Below the pieces are notes generated by a model. It saw only the letters and a program-made list of their open reading frames with translations. It had not been told where the DNA came from and made no database searches. This document shows positions 41,376-55,060 of a stretch of 64,000 nucleotides of DNA, piece by piece. Source of the DNA: Pararge aegeria (taxonomy: Eukaryota; Arthropoda; Insecta; Lepidoptera; Nymphalidae); the NCBI RefSeq assembly GCF_905163445.1, contig NC_053200.1, positions 10,540,001 through 10,604,000 of the forward strand, written 5' to 3'. The first letter of the stretch is position 1; each line of letters opens with the position of its first letter. Position numbers and translations under genes: made by a program.

Positions 41376-44300
41376 CTGTGTTCTTAAATTTTCCTATCTG
41401 TGAGAGATGAAAATGGCCCCGCATGCTTCCAAGCAACGGTGTCATTAAGAAATTCATCAATTGTATAGTAACTTCGCTGTAATATATGTGGTTTAACACA
41501 TTGTTTAAACTTATGCATATATCAGGATGCTTTGTTATGTAAAAAATTGTATTTAGCAGAATGGGTTACCACGATATTGCTTACGAAGACGCGCATGACG
41601 AAGGCGTAAAAGTGTGGAACTGGATGCACCATTAAACTGTATTTATAGACTATTTATCCCAAATTTCCGTTTTGAAACATTTCGCGTATTTACTAAATAT
41701 TTTACTACGAAACCGTGTTATTTCCGGTGATTGGTTAAACAGTAAAAAATGCGGTACAGTGGTAAAATTTGGCGGATGGGTTTTACCGAAAAGAGTAAGA
41801 AGAAATAAATCTTTAAAATATAGCGATAGTTAGGTAAGTACGTACCTAAAGTTCATTCAGCAATCAGTTAAAGAGACATAAATTCTAATTGATTTTAATT
41901 AGCCTAAATTATGTGCATACACTTTATATGTGATGCATAATATGGTATGGAAGTTAGAATTTAGTAACTAATTATTTAATCTATTTGGTTTTAAGTACTC
42001 ATATTCCGCGAATAATCGATGTGGATCAACGAGGAACGACACAAAATAAAAACCAGCACACTTCCAATTGTATATAGTATAATTATTAATAAGGGATTTT
42101 TTAATATCAAACAATTTCGATTCTCAGACTCAAACGCCTGCCACTTGATTTTGTTCATGGGTATCCAGTTTTAGCGTACAATCTTGCAAAGGCGTTGGTT
42201 ATGCTAAAGTTAACAATTTTTTCTTATTTAGTTTTCTGCAGCTTTTTATGTCTCTTGGGTTGAACCATTAAATGAGTGCTGGTATCGAGAGCAAAAAGAT
42301 GACTGTTTGAAATATTAAGTTTAGACATACTATTCATATAAGTCATAAGTAGGATCGGGCTAGCGGTACTACCTTGGGGAATCCCATGTGTGATGAATGT
42401 AACAATTAAAACTTTAAAGATCTAAGAATATGCCTTCACACGCCTGTTCCACGCATCGTGATAATTAGATAATTTAACATTACCTTTGGTAGTTAAAGCA
42501 GCATTTTCTAATATGCTATTTTTAGTAAAATAACAGATTATAAAGTTACATAGCCATCTTCTTTACGGTTATGATCACAGATTACGACCTTGTCGTGTTT
42601 TGGAGCTTTAATCACAATATTAAATCTTATATTAGATCCATTAACTCTGATACGGTTTCCTATCACATACCCTTAAAATTGCTGATGCAAAATTGGTCGT
42701 TAAATTTTGACGAAGTAGGTTTTTTATCGTTTCCTTAGTATTGCTTTCATTAGTTATGAGTAGGTGTTTCATTGGCTAATTCAAAAAGTACTCTTAAAAA
42801 AGTACTCATCAGTCATAGTGCAGGCTACAAAAGTACCTAATGTCTTTTTATTAGACCTTTGATTTCTAGCACGTATACCTACTTTCACACATTGAGATCT
42901 TATTTCATCCATATGTTCTGACAAAAACAAATTCAATCTGGTCCCTAATCACACGACTGCCCAAAAATCAGTGGATGGCTTTTTTAGTCGTGTATATAAT
43001 TGTGTAATATTATGTATATATGTTAGTTTCTTTAAACTTCTAAATGCCTGAACAGTGTTGAATTTAAGTATGATGTATCGTTAGAATCCTTACATCTGAC
43101 AAGTGACTGGCTACAGATAAAATATATCGTGGCTTAATGGGGAGTCTACAAATTTAAAATTATTTTTATGTTATTCGAATTTTAATAATTTTGTGTCGTT
43201 AATTTTGACACTTCGTCATATAAGATTGTTGGGATGCTGTGTTGCGAAGGCAGGTTCGAGGGGTTTGTGAGGAATCATCATCATTATCCTTTTAAAGGCC
43301 TACTGCTAGGCACATACAGTCTGACTTTTGGGAAACAGAGTAAAAGCTTAAACTCTCTTTATTGCAATATGGGTTAGCAGGTTTGACAGTCATAAACACG
43401 AAATAGCGATGGGTCATTGGCTTAAAGCAGAGAATTCCTTGAAAGAAAAACCCAACACCTCTCGATTTCCCTCAATGGGTATACCAATGTATGTATTTTT
43501 TTTTGTAGCTTTTTAATCTTTAAAGACTTGTGTTCCAGATTAGGTCAACAAGTGACTCATTAGTTAGTATGAAATTTATAAGTTGGAAATTTATAAGTTG
43601 GAAAATACAACTCTCACGGGTTATTCGAATTCGTCCATAAACTAAAATGACTCATATGATAAACAAATCGATTCGGGGGGACCGAATGATTTCTTAGAAA
43701 ACAATAGATAATAAATAAGTATTTAGTAACAATCATAGATAAAGATAAATTAATTAAATTTGTTTTTAATTTGATTTTAATCTGTTGCTTCGGGATACGA
43801 TTTTCCGATTTTGATTCTGGGGTTCTATGTGATTTCATTGAAATCACCAGAAGACAAAATATGTTTAGCAGGTACGTAGATTTCGGAGTTCGTTCACTCC
43901 GGCCTTTTGATTTCAGATCGGAAGACAGCAATGCTGCTTTTCAGCAGTAAGAACTAGATTTTATCCAGGAAAAAAAAATCTAGAAATAACTACAATCAAC
44001 ACTACACATAAACATTACACTCAGATAAACTTGTGTTAAAAAGCTAGTAGGTGAATCCATACATTTTAATCATCTGTAAATTCATAATACTGGTTTATAT
44101 AAATATGTTATAGTAACAAATTTATTGCGCAATAAATTATATCATTATATTAGATAACTGCAATGCACATGTAACCGGGTCGTTGCACATGTTAGGACTA
44201 ATGCGACCCGGATATCGGTAGGTACTTAGTGATATTATCGCTTTGACGATCATTAGTCACACTGACTGACTTTATTATGACGTCAATGTTTTAAGAGGTT

Positions 44301-46164
44301 ATATACCGGAATCATGGAAGAGAAGAAAGTATTTTCTCATAGTGTTTGTATTGGAGTTTTTCAATTATTCGTAGATTGTTTTTTTAGCCTATGCTTATTA
44401 TTGTTATAACCCACTTGCCATTCATCATATCCTCTGCAATTTGGTAGCCTGGTAGAAATCGTTTTTAACAATAATTCAACCTTTGTAGGTACCTCTAGTA
44501 TACTAAAGGTACTAAAGGTAAGGTTTCAGAATATTCGTTATATATATTCGCATGTTGTTGTGTTCAAATACGTATCTTTTATACACAGACTCTTTTTTTT
44601 ATCTCAAACAAATAACAAAGTAGAATTTTTAATTAGAAAGTCAGAAACGAACCGTCTATCCATCAATAAGCGGGCACGGAATTTGCGGAAATCTCCACCG
44701 CGCGCAATCCTCAGCTCAATACGGACTGTATTAGAAGTATTGTTATAAAAAAAAGTTTCATTACATTACGTGTTAGGGTTCGAGGGTTTGAAAAAAAAAC
44801 GCCTGATGACTCTTGCGAAATTTTAATCAGCTCGGCAATATAATGCTACGAAACATACTTCCAATCGTAAATCGTAGTCCAGAATTGTAGGTAAGCCTTT
44901 ACACTTGATCACTTGCTTCACTTGGAAGTTTTTTTTACTTCAGCAGGCTGAATCATTCGCGTCGTGCGCCCGCTTTTACACAAGTTATTTAATCTTCTAT
45001 AATCCGAATTCGTATAAAAAAGGAATGATCCAGAAATATTTTCATTTAGGACTTTTCCAGAATTACTTTGTTCTTTTGCAAGGCCATGATACAAATAATC
45101 TATGCAAAATTTTGCCAAGATCGGTTTAGTTGTAAAGCCATGCATGGGTAGCAGAAGATGTATATATTCTTAAATCCCACAGTAACCTTGCTCTGATGCT
45201 TTTCAGGATAAAATCCTATGCCTATGTCCATCTCCAGGATGCAAGTTATATATGCCAAATTAGATCGAGATTGGTCAACTGTTTGAGCCGAACATAAGTA
45301 GCAAACATGCACTGTTTGGTATTTACTCGTATAGGTAATAATTGTATTTTTTTAATAAAGAATCCGTCAAATTTCGGCCAGAATTATAAATAAATCCTTC
45401 AGGGCCTGATATTGATGCTGTTTTATTAAACCGGTAGTTAAAATTTTATTTTTACATTGATACACGAATTTCTTTCTACATAAGTACATAGAAACTTGCC
45501 ATCTCATAAGTACGCTTCAAAGGCCCTCCAAAGTAGGTATAAACACTCAAAAGATGAAAGAATTGTCTTCTTATCACTCAAGCGAACTAGACTAACCATA
45601 GTCTTATTTCCCGCTTTGTAATTTTATTTTCTAAAGTGAAGACGTGTAAATTGGTAGTGCAAGTGCTTTATCGTGACTTAAACGAAAATCCGATCAATAT
45701 ACGGTGGTTTCAACGAAAATTTTGATTTAAATCTATTCTCCATATTAATATTGAGAGGTAGATTTTGGTGTGTGTTTTATTCTTCTCCTAAACTCCTTTT
45801 TTTAATTATACCGTAGCTTGCATGGTTTTTAGTTTTAGTTGGAGCCACAACGTGGCAATGGCATTGATATTCAGATTTTAAAAAATCTGAAATAATATGA
45901 TTTTGGATTTCTCGCTAAAAAACTTTGTGTATAGCGTGTATAGCGTATTTTTTAATAATTTTTTTCTAACATTGACTGATGTTCACCGCTATCGCATAAT
46001 TGGACACCGATTGGTTGAGATTTTGTTTACAGTTTTGAGACACCAAATAAAGTTCTTAGAGGGGAAGAAATGGAAAAGTCGCTCGGAGTAGTGAAAAAAC
46101 ACGGAAAATCTGAAATTTCTTTCACATAGAAGTGCCGATTGGATACATTGTTGGTGTCAGCTAG
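41376..46164. other. AT-rich non-coding stretch, no gene recognised
   Basis: Only short accidental frames (for example 43614-43931). A CCTTTTAAAGGCCTACTGCT-type fragment of an interspersed element lies at 43262-43400. Otherwise no structure seen. Confidence 0.45.
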
Positions 46165-46275
46165 TAATTCATCATCATCATCATAATCAAACCATTACCA
46201 GCCCACTAAAAGTATCCTATCAAAATAAGAAGAGTTTAGGCCGTTGTTCACCACGGGCCAAGTGTAGATTGGTAC
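46165..46275 (-). repeat. SINE C, fragment
   Basis: AAACCATTACCAGCCCACTA, AAGAAGAGTTTAGGCCGTTG, TTCACCACGGGCCAAGTGTA, GATTGGTA. Confidence 0.55.
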
Positions 46276-47589
46276 CTAGTATTTACACTAGATATATTAT
46301 AACACATATACTCATATTATATACATAATAACATAGCTCAAACTCTCGTGCGAGATTTAACAGACCATATAATGCGGAACTGTATCAACTTGCATGCAAA
46401 AACGATTTGCACAAAAGCACCCATGTGTTTACTCGCTAGGTATTATAATAAATGTTGGTCATTAGCGTCGCAGAGTGACTTGTTATGAAGTTTGATGACA
46501 CCATTTTATAGTCCAGACTTATATATGCCACGCTAGTATTTTGTAGGTGACGGAGATAAAATTGCTTGTACCTTTACAATTAGTGCTTTGTATATAAATT
46601 ACGACGTTCATATTATATAACGACTGTATTCAAGTTATGTTTAAGTTTTCATACTGCATAGATTTCAGAAATATCTTTTAAACGTCTATGTCATCCAACG
46701 TGTCCAAGTCGAAGTCAATAATTAATAATTGTTGAATAGTTATAAAATAATAAATAAACTATTTGTAGTGCTTTTGTAGTGTTTTTTTTTATCTCAACTA
46801 AGTGCTAGAGTAGGTACTAACAATCAGACGAAGCACGTATTAGGAGAATATATCTAAAATAATATCTATTAAGTATGATATTATATATTTTAGGCAAATC
46901 AAATCTGTGGTAACTTTTCTTTTCCCGCCAATTGATCTTGTCAAACTCGCACCAAAGATAATATCTTTTTGAGTAAAGACCATTATTCTATTTACGAAAC
47001 ACTATGAATATATTATCAATGGGTATACAAACTATGATTTATGACGTAAACTTAAACGACGCCAAGTACGAAAGTTGAAGAATACAGTTCGGTCTTGCCT
47101 TTAAGGTGTCAGGATCTTCGGTATCCAGAGGCCTAATGGGTACGATTGAAGCTGTGTACGCATCGCTTTGATGCCGCACCCAGAGGAGATGTTGTCTTCA
47201 CTACATCGACAGTAATAGCCAAATTTACTCAATTGTACTTTGTAATCAAAGACACATTTAACCTCAATTCATAATGTATCTAAATCGTATCAGATAGGTA
47301 AACACCCTTGTTTAATACACTCCCACCAAAATCTTCTATTATTATAATATTAAAAATATCTTAAATTAAATTAAACGCATAAAGATTAATTTCCACTGCT
47401 TTTATAAATAAATTATGCGCGCGTATTCCAAATACAAGTAGCAATATCTGCGAAGCGTATACCATTCGGATGCTGTATCGATTAGCTGCTTAGGTATACA
47501 CTCAATGTTCAAAGTTTCGGGTCTAAGCCGAATTTGCCTAATCTAAGTAAGTATTTATGTTTCAATATCATCATAATCGATAAATTAGG
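46276..47589. other. AT-rich non-coding stretch
   Basis: No gene, repeat family or structural signal recognised. Confidence 0.35.
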
Positions 47590-47775
47590 TACTGGCCCAC
47601 TACAGGGCACGGTTTCCTTTCACAATGAGAAGGGGTAAAGGCCGTAGTCCACCACGCTGGCCCAGTACGAATTGGTAGATTTCACAAGCCTTTGAGAACA
47701 TTATGCAGAAATCCTAAGCATGCAGGTTTCCTCACGAAGTTTTCCTTTACTGTTTAAGCAAGTGACGGCAACCAG
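47590..47775 (-). repeat. SINE C, partial minus copy
   Basis: GGCCCACTACAGGGCACGGT, AAGGCCGTAGTCCACCACGC, TGGCCCAGTACGAATTGGTA and TTTCCTCACGAAGTTTTCC; the tRNA head has been lost. Confidence 0.7.
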
Positions 47776-48097
47776 CACCGCAGTTCGCTGCGGCTTCGTG
47801 CTGAGACGGAACCCTATTTGTCCACATGCTTACTGTTCGTATTTTTGTTAGTTATATTTTTGTAAGCAGTTATGTGGACCAATAAAAAATTCTCTTTCTT
47901 CTTTTATTCTTTCTTTCTGATAATTTTTGTTTATAGCGCACATAGCTCCTAAAATTTAGAGGTCCCTAATTAAGGCTGTAGTCCTAGACCCTGGGCTATG
48001 ACTGCTAGATCAGCACTCTTTCGGTCTTAGATTGACTCAGTTTTTACCGTCAATTGAGATAGCAGTCAACCAATACTCACGATGATTATTGGTTGAC

Positions 48098-48151
48098 TGT
48101 CACTGTCACTGTCACTGTCACTGTCACTGTCACTGTCACTGTCACTGTCAC
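48098..48151. repeat. Hexanucleotide microsatellite (TGTCAC)9
   Basis: Nine uninterrupted TGTCAC units, with a related GACTGT at the left edge. Its purity suggests it is young and probably length-variable. Confidence 0.95.
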
Positions 48152-50837
48152 TTGTCATTCAATTAAAACAACATTGCGAACATAAAATAACCTAGTCTAA
48201 ATATAAGTAGAACACAAAAGTTCACTACAAGCCGACTTTATTGATATATCTCACAGATTATCTTGATTGGCTCCTAAGCATTTCCATTTTTGTACATAAA
48301 GCCAAAAGTAAAACCTTTGTCACCAAAAGTACCGCAGCAGACGCATATAAGCTTAGCTTAAAAAATACACCCCCTAAATTCTAACCAAGAGAAACAATTT
48401 TGCAACTATTATGAGAAACAGCAGATGGCTAAAGGTCAAGATACGAGCACGTCGAGTCTCAAGCATTGTCGAGAGCTCTCAAGCTATTCTCATTCCAAAC
48501 GGAAACACAACATTATTGTGATATTATTGTGCCATTCACAAGTTTATAACAACACTTCAGTTTTCGATACATTTGATTCAGACAAGTAGTCTAGAGACGA
48601 GTGCCTGGCAATTGAAAAATACACGATCCATCTCTAAAATTCATTATATCAACGTTTTTATGGGAGTTTAAACTGCAGTTTTCTCTTTTAGTAACAAAAG
48701 CACCAGTCTAATTTATAGCATTTCTTGCAGTAGGTTTTTAACTCGAATGTCGGTGGTATCTAATAAGAGCACAGCCAAAAATATGGCATCGTAATAGAAA
48801 ACTAAAGATCAATTATGCAACTTGAAAAATGAACAACTATTGTTTCATATTTAATTTTGGTATGATTGGTACAGACAGCTGAGTCTGAAAGGAAACTCAA
48901 TAACGTTGAATCTTGGCATGTCAAGCATACGAGTAGAAACCTAATCGGTATACCTATTCATCGAGATGTTCTACATATTAATATAGCTGAGTAACACCAG
49001 ATGGCCTTAGGTCAAGTAACTGAGTACAGAAGCTTAAAGTGTTCTTGGGCGCCCTAATTCTATTTTCTTCACAAAACGAAAGACGATATTGTAGAATCCC
49101 CATTTCCCAATACCTATAGCTTTCGATACATTTGATATCGTTGACCCAATAAACTCTCGTGTTTGTCAACTGAGAAAAAGTATCGTAATTTTTTCTTAAA
49201 GAACTCTCAGTTTTAAAGCTTATTTCGTTTCATAAGAAGGTATTGCATTTGGAAATCTCATAGCTTTAGTTTTTATGTTGGCAAAAATATTGATCACCAC
49301 ACAACAAGGAAAAGTTTTCCTTTCCGTAGCGATGAAGAGGGCGATGCATTGAATATGATAGCCCATAAACCGGATCAGACAGGACATAAACAGACTGCCT
49401 AAGGTATTATCAACCCAGAAAACTTATTAATCCTAAGGCCAGCACTCATGGGTACCGTGGAAGCGCGAATTTAGATACTTAAATTATTAACTTAAGTTAA
49501 TGGAGTACACCGATAGAAAAAACAATGGAAAAATGTTAATAAACTGTTCAAAATGCAATGTAAAAATTTGTCTTATTGTATATATTTGGTTTCATATTTA
49601 AAAATAAATAATTTTTATGCAAATAAAATTGTTTTCCGCAACCGCTACGTTAATGTATAGGTAAACCTAAACGGAAACGTATTTTTTTTAAATAATCGTA
49701 AAATCTATAATCTTTGTCACGACTCAGCCCTCAAAGTGCAACAAATGTTCTTTAAATGACCTTCCGTTATAAATCTTTATCTTTACAAAGCCAAGGGCTG
49801 AATAAGGAAGTACGTACTGAAGTAGGCAACGAATATAGTTCACGACGCTATTTATATCCGACCACGAAGTGGATAGGATAATCATGTAGTTAGTCATAAG
49901 TTAATACTTCACGGTTTAACTAGAATTGTCCTAATTTCAGGTTAATTTAGAAGAAGCACTAACCTACTCTAGATTAAGTGATTTCTAGCTGTAAGTGATG
50001 ATGTAACGCTTTAGAAGATAATATGTAGAACATTATAAGAACTGCTCTGAAAAATGTCTTATAAGTGTCCGTAGGAGTATAAATGAGTGAGACTAGACAC
50101 AGACACAGAGATGAGACACATTTGGCATCAAACTAATTGATTTAATATGCTTCTAGTTAGCTGACTGACCATACTTTTATCTAACTGAAGCATTTAAGTT
50201 GTCGGGGCAACTGTTAGCTTTTTTTTATTACACAAATAAAAAGCAATAATACTTATATAGGGGATACTTATGCCTAGAGGCATTTTCTCACCCTTGGGTA
50301 ATGTGGACAGGGTTTTAATAATTGTGCGTAGATAGATAGAAGACTTACAATGTAAAGATGACACTTGAAAAAGTCTAAATTTTCTTGCCTGTCCTACAGT
50401 GTAAACACATTTTGCTTTACTTCTCGTATAAAGTTTATTTTAAATTGTTAAGAAAATAATAAAAATACACTTACATAAAGAAAATCTCTTTTTATGTTGT
50501 TCGTTTTTATTTATTTTATCACACTTGTTTTTTTTAATTTTAAAACATAATTTAAACTAAATGATAATGAATACACTACATTTAATTTAATTATAAGATA
50601 AGTTGTTTTCATCTGCAGCAAAACAGCAGCTAAAATGCGTTCCAGATTGTAGAATTAGTTTACTATGTCGTGGCTATTAGAAATTGAGGTTTACAGGGAA
50701 ATTTTACTTTGCCATTTGGTTCCAAAATGTGTGTCACTGAAATGAACGTGTGTAATTTTAATTTTCCTTCTTTATCACAAATGTCCTTACAAATTAGATT
50801 TAATTTCGATAATGTTATAATATGTGTATATGTACAG
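48152..50837. other. AT-rich non-coding stretch
   Basis: No supported gene. Several phrases are repeated at a distance (CGATACATTTGAT near 48565 and 49125; GGTCAAG near 48434 and 49011), suggesting an old duplication of about 570 bp that is too diverged to delimit. Confidence 0.4.
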
Positions 50838-51021
50838 GTATACAGCTGTTTGTTTCATTACCCTGTTTGCACGTTGTGTAACATTGGCCATTACAGTAAC
50901 CTGGGGCGAGCCCATCTGGTACAAAGTAGGATATCGTTACAGAAACAACTTTTTCTGGAACGATTTCTTTTATGATTCCACATTTTTCATAATGGTCTGC
51001 AGCTCGCGTGTGTTATTTTAG
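50838..51021 (+). CDS. Candidate terminal coding exon of an unknown membrane protein
   Basis: After TGTACAG, an open stretch enters in phase 2: hydrophobic YTAVCFITLFARCVTLAITV, then WGEPIWYKVGYRYRNNFF and WNDFFYDSTFFIMV, stop TAG at 51019-51021. The aromatic-rich, low-repeat composition looks more protein-like than its surroundings, but no partner exon and no family were recognised. It may be chance or a decayed gene. Confidence 0.2.
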
Positions 51022-51239
51022 TATTAGAGTTCTACTGATGCTTTGATTAAATACAGTTTTAACAGTTTTCCGTGGGGTATTATCGCATTCAAAATAATTA
51101 CTGATTGGAAGAAAAGATTTACGAAATATTGGTAATTTGTCAAGGGTTTTTTTTTTATCACCACTTTTACTACTAGTTTCCGCTGTCTCAACTAGATCAC
51201 TATCTAAACTTACTAACTTAGGTTACTTAGGGTGAACTT

Positions 51240-51410
51240 AGGTTCATCATTATCATTATCATCAAGCCATTACTGGGTTACTAAATTGCACTATTCTCCT
51301 CACACTATAAGAAGGGTATATACCCTACCCTGGATTGGTAGACTTCATACATTAAGTAAAAATTTATGCCTGCCGGTTTGCCTACGAAGTCCGCGACAGC
51401 ATGTCTATCT
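51240..51410 (-). repeat. SINE C, eroded copy
   Basis: AAGCCATTACTGGGTTACTA, TCCTCACACTATAAGAAGGG, CTGGATTGGTAGACTTCATA, TGCCTGCCGGTTTGCCTACG. Confidence 0.5.
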
Positions 51411-51690
51411 TATAAGGTTTACTTACACGCGGACAAAGTCGCGAGGGATCGCTAGTTTCGATATAAAATACACCGGGTTGCTTTGATGAATATGCTTAAA
51501 AACAATCGAGCTTTTGTATAGAATTATCATATCATTTAGTATTCTCCCCTCTTCTAGGCAAATGCCAAGGAGATCGGTTTTGACCTTTTCAAGGGCCGTC
51601 CACAAAACTACAATCGTTGACAAATTGCCTACTAAAAATATTCTCTATTTCCGCACCACGTTATAATTCCGCTACAATAAGCTATTCAAA

Positions 51691-51723
51691 CAATAAAAGT
51701 AGGTTACGGGCTTGAGTTTCAGT
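51691..51723 (+). promoter_or_regulatory. TATA-like box and TCAGT initiator of the small-peptide frame
   Basis: ATAAAAG at 51693-51699, then TTTCAGTTAG with the presumed +1 A at 51721. The spacing of about 25-28 nt suits an arthropod core promoter. The first ATG is 28 nt after the presumed start. Confidence 0.35.
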
Positions 51724-51748
51724 TAGTAGTAGTTAGTAGAACACGGGG

Positions 51749-51904
51749 ATGACTATTATGAACGTGTCGTCGTCAACGTCATTCATTATTAGCGTACTCG
51801 TTCTGACTGCGGCTTTGCCCCCACTAAATGCGAAAGTTACAGCATGGAAAGAAGGGCAAACCAAGCAAACAATACGCATGGTGACAGTAACAAAGAATCG
51901 CTAA
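51749..51904 (+). CDS. Candidate small secreted peptide (51 aa)
   Basis: ATG at 51749 (second in-frame ATG at 51758), TAA at 51902-51904. The N-terminus MNVSSSTSFIISVLVLTAAL ending PPLNA looks like a signal peptide with cleavage after LNA. The rest (KVTAWKEGQTKQTIRMVTVT, then KNR) is short and basic, with no Cys and no dibasic site. Upstream are an AT box (CAATAAAAG, 51691-51699) and an arthropod initiator TCAGT (51719-51723) about 25 nt later; AATAAA follows near 51981. It may be a complete one-exon gene or a first exon cut at a donor inside the frame (for example ACA|GTAACA). Family not recognised. Confidence 0.4.
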   Translation: MTIMNVSSSTSFIISVLVLTAALPPLNAKVTAWKEGQTKQTIRMVTVTKNR

Positions 51905-51979
51905 AATATTGTATTTATCTAATGACATATGATTCGTGTATATGAAAAACGAAAAACGAAGTGAGATTTGTATTTATTT

Positions 51980-54270
51980 TAAATAAAACAGCATAGTGTA
52001 ACGATCCGCCATGACAGGTGAAAAGCCGAATTCCAAACTATGACGTCTAGTATAAACATAATTTTGCATCGCTCGAACTTTGAAAATCTCGGCATATATC
52101 AAGTATTTTGTGATTTCAAACAACAGACTCGACTCTTCTTATTATAGGAATTTAAAGTTCTACGTAATGAGATTTCTTGGCAAATTTCTGAAACGAGTAG
52201 ATAATCTTTTTTGATAACACGATTCGAGATGTATTCTTGTCAATCACTCAGACTGTCAATGAATCAAAGAATAAAGCGAATGGACAAAATGTATCAGAGA
52301 TATGAAATCGAAAAATAAATGAAGTCCATTATTAACCTAGGGTTTATATATATCGGTTCCGTAAAACATTGCGTTCGTCTGGTTTTTGTTTGAGAATCAA
52401 AATATCAATGATGAGACGATAATTAAGTATACTATTGCTTGATGTATTACGTTAAGAAAAAAGAAGATCAGCTGTCAGATACAAAAATGATTTCCGCAAA
52501 TGTCACGAAAATAAAATGTACATTGCATTTTTTACTTTTCATAACTGGAGGGTTGTTAAAAAATAGAAACTATAAAAACTTAAACCAAGGTCTACACCTG
52601 GAAAAAATCATTTTACGTTTCTCTTTGTAGTGTTGTTTGTACAGTCAAATTGGTGCTTCAGTTTTGGAGGCTATGCTTAGGGGTTCTGTGTAGACGTCCA
52701 TAGATTTCAGGCATTGTGCTCGAAATTGAGTTACCGCTGTAGCACAGCTTCAGGCTTTTTACATAATGGAGTAATATGTAAAGTGAAACTGTAGGCTACG
52801 TTGGATAGAGCTTTAGATATAGATCAAAGCAGCAGGGTAGCTAAAGACTAGCTACACGGTTAGGCATAAAATTAGATTTTCAATGTTTTATAAGATGAAG
52901 GAGTTTATACAGGCACAATGGCATTTGATTACAAAGTTGCTTGAAGTTTCAAGGCTGCAGTTGATACATAAATGGCCTTTATTTATTTTGCCTTTATATT
53001 TTTTTGCCTTTTTTTTTTGCCTTTTTTCCTTTTTTTTCCAGTACACTGCTGGACTATAAGCCTTTTCCAACGGAAGGATTTTTCCATAATCCATCAGCCG
53101 GTGGCAATTGAATAGTAGCATCAAAATTGCTTGCAGTAGTTAATCTACTAGAACTGCACATCGACTGTAAGCAGACGGCGAAATTCGAAAGGTAGTTTTA
53201 ATGCAAATAAAACTGAATTCACATAAATACTTTGCACTTCAAATATGGTCGGTTTGTATAAACAGAAAATGTCTGTTTATTTTTTAAGCCCATGAACAGT
53301 AAAATAATCACAGCGCAGCGGATATCTAACTTAGTAAGTATTTCGCGACCTTAACACTATACTTGAAGCGATCTCTTCCAGGCAACTAATGGTGTGAATA
53401 AGTGAAAAAGACAGTTACAGAAATTAGAAAGGCGTGTATGTTTTGATCATCAATATATATTTTGTTATTTTATAAGTTGCGTCCGAGATGACATTCTTTT
53501 CTTAAATATTTCAAAATCTTCGATGCGACGTAGAAAACTTTAATAATAATGCAGATCATCAAAACTCTTATATCATTAATTATTGTCTATCAAATAATAT
53601 TCTTTTTTTAAAAATAATAAATTAACACTAATTGTATATACTTCATGAAAAGTAGGTACCCACTTGGACACACGATACCACTTGACCTTGGCTTATAAAA
53701 TCATTCCCCTGTCGCATGAATGAGTGCACGGCTAAAATAAAATCTTATAATATGAAATGCGACGCCGTATTTCTGATTCTCTTTATTATTTTATTGTAGT
53801 GATGACTCTTGACTTTTTTGAAGTTTCTGAGGACGTTTTTTGGAACCACCTTACCAACCTACAAATGATCCTATTTATACTAATTGCGAGAGTACTAAGA
53901 GATCGCTACTTAGCGATAAGGCCGCCTTTGTATCCTGCTTCATTCTCCATGTGTTTGTTCTTTTTTTTTTGTCTCTTTTTTCTGAGTGGTGTACAAAGAA
54001 AGAGTATAAATAAATAAATAATAAATAAGCGAAATTTTGCCTGCTTATCTTATGAAAAGCCATGAGCCGGTGGCATTCTTATATCGTAAACATGTAATCA
54101 ACTTGTACTTATCACTTTTCATCCACGTTTCTAATACGGATCGGGCTCTGTGTTTCCTGAAAGTTTAGCTTGAGTACCTTCATAGTAAATAGGCTTTTTC
54201 TAAACAAGGGTACTCCAGCCCAGCCTCTTAATTTTTATCCATTAGGCATGATTGTCGTCAAGCAGAATTC
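51980..54270. other. AT-rich non-coding stretch
   Basis: No supported gene. Contains a T-rich/TTTTGCC tract (52980-53040), a GTACACTGCTGGACTATAAG fragment of an interspersed element (53040-53105), and a start-codon frame at 53755 that is signal-like but only 15 codons long. Confidence 0.4.
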
Positions 54271-54750
54271 CATCTAATATCCCTATTCCTACTAATACTA
54301 TAAATGTCAATGTAAGTTTGTTTGTTACGATTTCACGCAAAAACTACTTAGCCGATTCTAATGAAACTTTGTACACATATTCTTGGAAGTGTTAGAAATA
54401 ATATAGGATACTTAATCCCGACATTACGCTCGATTCCTTTGGGAGAGGGGATGAAAGTGCTTGACGATTTTACACCATAACTCCGACAAATTATTACCGA
54501 TTTAAATAATTAATTATTTTGTACTATAGAGGTTGTAAAATGTGTTTAATTTTGCCCAATCTTTGTGTAGATCTGATGAATGTGGTTGGAGATAGAGGAC
54601 AGAACTCCTCACCGGACAGCAGCAATCCCCTCATTTAAGGCTAAGCGATACTGAATACCTTAATTTTTTTTAGAAATACAACTAAATTGAATGCCACATC
54701 AAAAAACAAAATCAAACGCAGACGAAGTCGTGGGCAACAGCTAGTAAAAC
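54271..54750 (+). repeat. Dispersed repeat D, longest copy
   Basis: Shares with 3403-3690 the whole AATATTATAAATGTCAATG (here ACTATAAATGTCAATGTAAG) to TTCCTTTGGGAGAGGGGATG stretch, and ends with ACGAAGTCGTGGGCAACAGC TAG, the usual 3' end of this repeat type. Confidence 0.65.
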
Positions 54751-54784
54751 TTAAAATACGGTAACATCGCTCTGCCGCGATACA

Positions 54785-55060
54785 ACCTTTATCGATATCA
54801 TCATCATTACCATGTAAAGTATAACAGTCCTCTGCTGGACTAAAGGCCTCTCCGAACATCGTTTGCCCATAATCACCATGCTGGGCAAGATAGGTTAGTG
54901 ATCGCAGTAGATGGTAGAACCCAGTAGCAAAGGTGACGCTACCGTCCGTTCTCCGTCACAATGCCCTAATAGCCTCGTACGACACCCGAAGGAAGATGAG
55001 TGGTGGCGACAACTGTATTCTGATCTACCTACCGCCAGACTATGTACCTACCGTTATACC
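54785..55060. repeat. Interspersed element fragment (CTGCTGGACTAAAGGCC type)
   Basis: ACAGTCCTCTGCTGGACTAA, AGGCCTCTCCGAAC, then GATGGTAGAACCCAGTAGCA and CACCCGAAGGAAGATGAGTG, a recognisable lepidopteran non-LTR fragment. No intact frame. Confidence 0.5.

Noticed and set aside
43614..43931. 105-codon minus-strand frame
   Set aside because: Lys/Ser/Ile-rich, AT-driven composition, no domain, no nearby splice partners.
53757..54017. 86-codon plus frame with hydrophobic runs
   Set aside because: Phe/Leu-rich reading of T-rich sequence; the overlapping signal-like frame from 53755 stops after 15 codons.
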